Source: Nitrosomonas sp.
Lineage (GTDB): Bacteria; Pseudomonadota; Gammaproteobacteria; Burkholderiales; Nitrosomonadaceae
Length of the DNA: 6,007 bases
Reading direction: 5' to 3'
Assembly (NCBI GenBank): GCA_005779435.1
Contig: SXJH01000211.1
Coordinates: 1 to 6,007, forward strand
The position numbers were made by a program, and so were the translations under genes. A model generated the notes under the pieces. That model made no database searches and was not told the origin of the DNA. It saw only the letters and a list, made by a program, of their open reading frames with translations. Below, piece by piece: positions 5,882-6,007 of the stretch. The first letter of the stretch is position 1; each line of letters opens with the position of its first letter.

Positions 5882-6007
5882 CTATTTGCCGACCATCTGC
5901 TCCGGCACCACCCAGGCGTCGAATTGCTCCGCCGTGACATAGCCGGTAGCGATTGCGGCCGCTTTCAAGGTTGTGCCTTCGCGGTGCGCTTTTTTGGCGA
6001 TCTCGGC
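5882..6007 (-). CDS. fumC: Fumarate hydratase class II, C-terminal 41 residues (partial)
   Basis: The minus-strand frame entering from the window edge reads AEIAKKAHREGTTLKAAAIA, then TGYVTAEQFDAWVVPEQMVG and K, ending at TAG (5884-5882). The pattern A.KIAK.AH.EG.TLK.AA...GYVT.EQFD.WV.PE.MVG is the C-terminal domain of class II fumarases, the TCA-cycle enzyme that converts fumarate to L-malate without an iron-sulfur cluster. Aspartase, its closest relative, has a different ending, so FumC is preferred. The catalytic residues lie outside the window. The downstream UMF1 transporter starts 9 nt after its stop in the same reading frame, suggesting a common transcript. Confidence 0.9.
   Translation of the reverse strand, partial: AEIAKKAHREGTTLKAAAIATGYVTAEQFDAWVVPEQMVGK

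Noticed and set aside
1..6007. CRISPR array, tRNA or rRNA genes, toxin-antitoxin or phage-defence genes
   Set aside because: Reading both strands, I found no regularly spaced repeats, no tRNA-like cloverleaf or rRNA segments, and no protein with such motifs.

Overview
The window reads as a chromosomal stretch of a Gram-negative bacterium. An inner-membrane periplasmic adaptor with the residues used to grip a TolC-type channel, a lipobox-bearing small lipoprotein, an ExoD-family protein and a class II fumarase all point that way. Moderate GC in the genes and the general style of the proteins would fit a betaproteobacterium (perhaps Nitrosomonadaceae), but this is inference without any search.

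Layout. Positions 1-399 are IS debris: the last 27 codons of an IS5-family transposase, a short GC-rich hairpin, then the left end of an IS3-family element with its orfA cut off after about 18 recognisable codons. From 400 to 4156 four plus-strand genes follow tightly: a MacA-like adaptor (400-1545), a MacB-type ABC ATPase (1545-2285, 1-nt overlap), a MacB/FtsX-type permease (2282-3505, 4-nt overlap, GTG start) and, 39 nt later, an ExoD-family membrane protein (3545-4156). The region 4157-4287 holds a 14-bp perfect palindrome and other small inverted repeats upstream of a short gene for a 50-residue lipoprotein (4288-4440). Positions 4441-4570 contain three consecutive hairpins between convergent genes. 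On the minus strand, a UMF1-family major facilitator (4571-5872) lies directly downstream of the 3' end of fumC (5882-6007, running off the window).

How the genes fit together. The adaptor, ATPase and permease should form one tripartite exporter of the MacAB type, with ATPase and permease on separate polypeptides instead of fused as in E. coli MacB; the outer-membrane channel is not encoded here. ExoD may be co-transcribed with it. The fumC-UMF1 pair is probably a separate minus-strand transcription unit.

I see no clearly new multi-gene system. The points most worth a second look are the lipoprotein with its palindromic upstream region, the pairing of ExoD with the exporter, the in-frame spacing of fumC and the transporter, and the IS remnants abutting the exporter operon.
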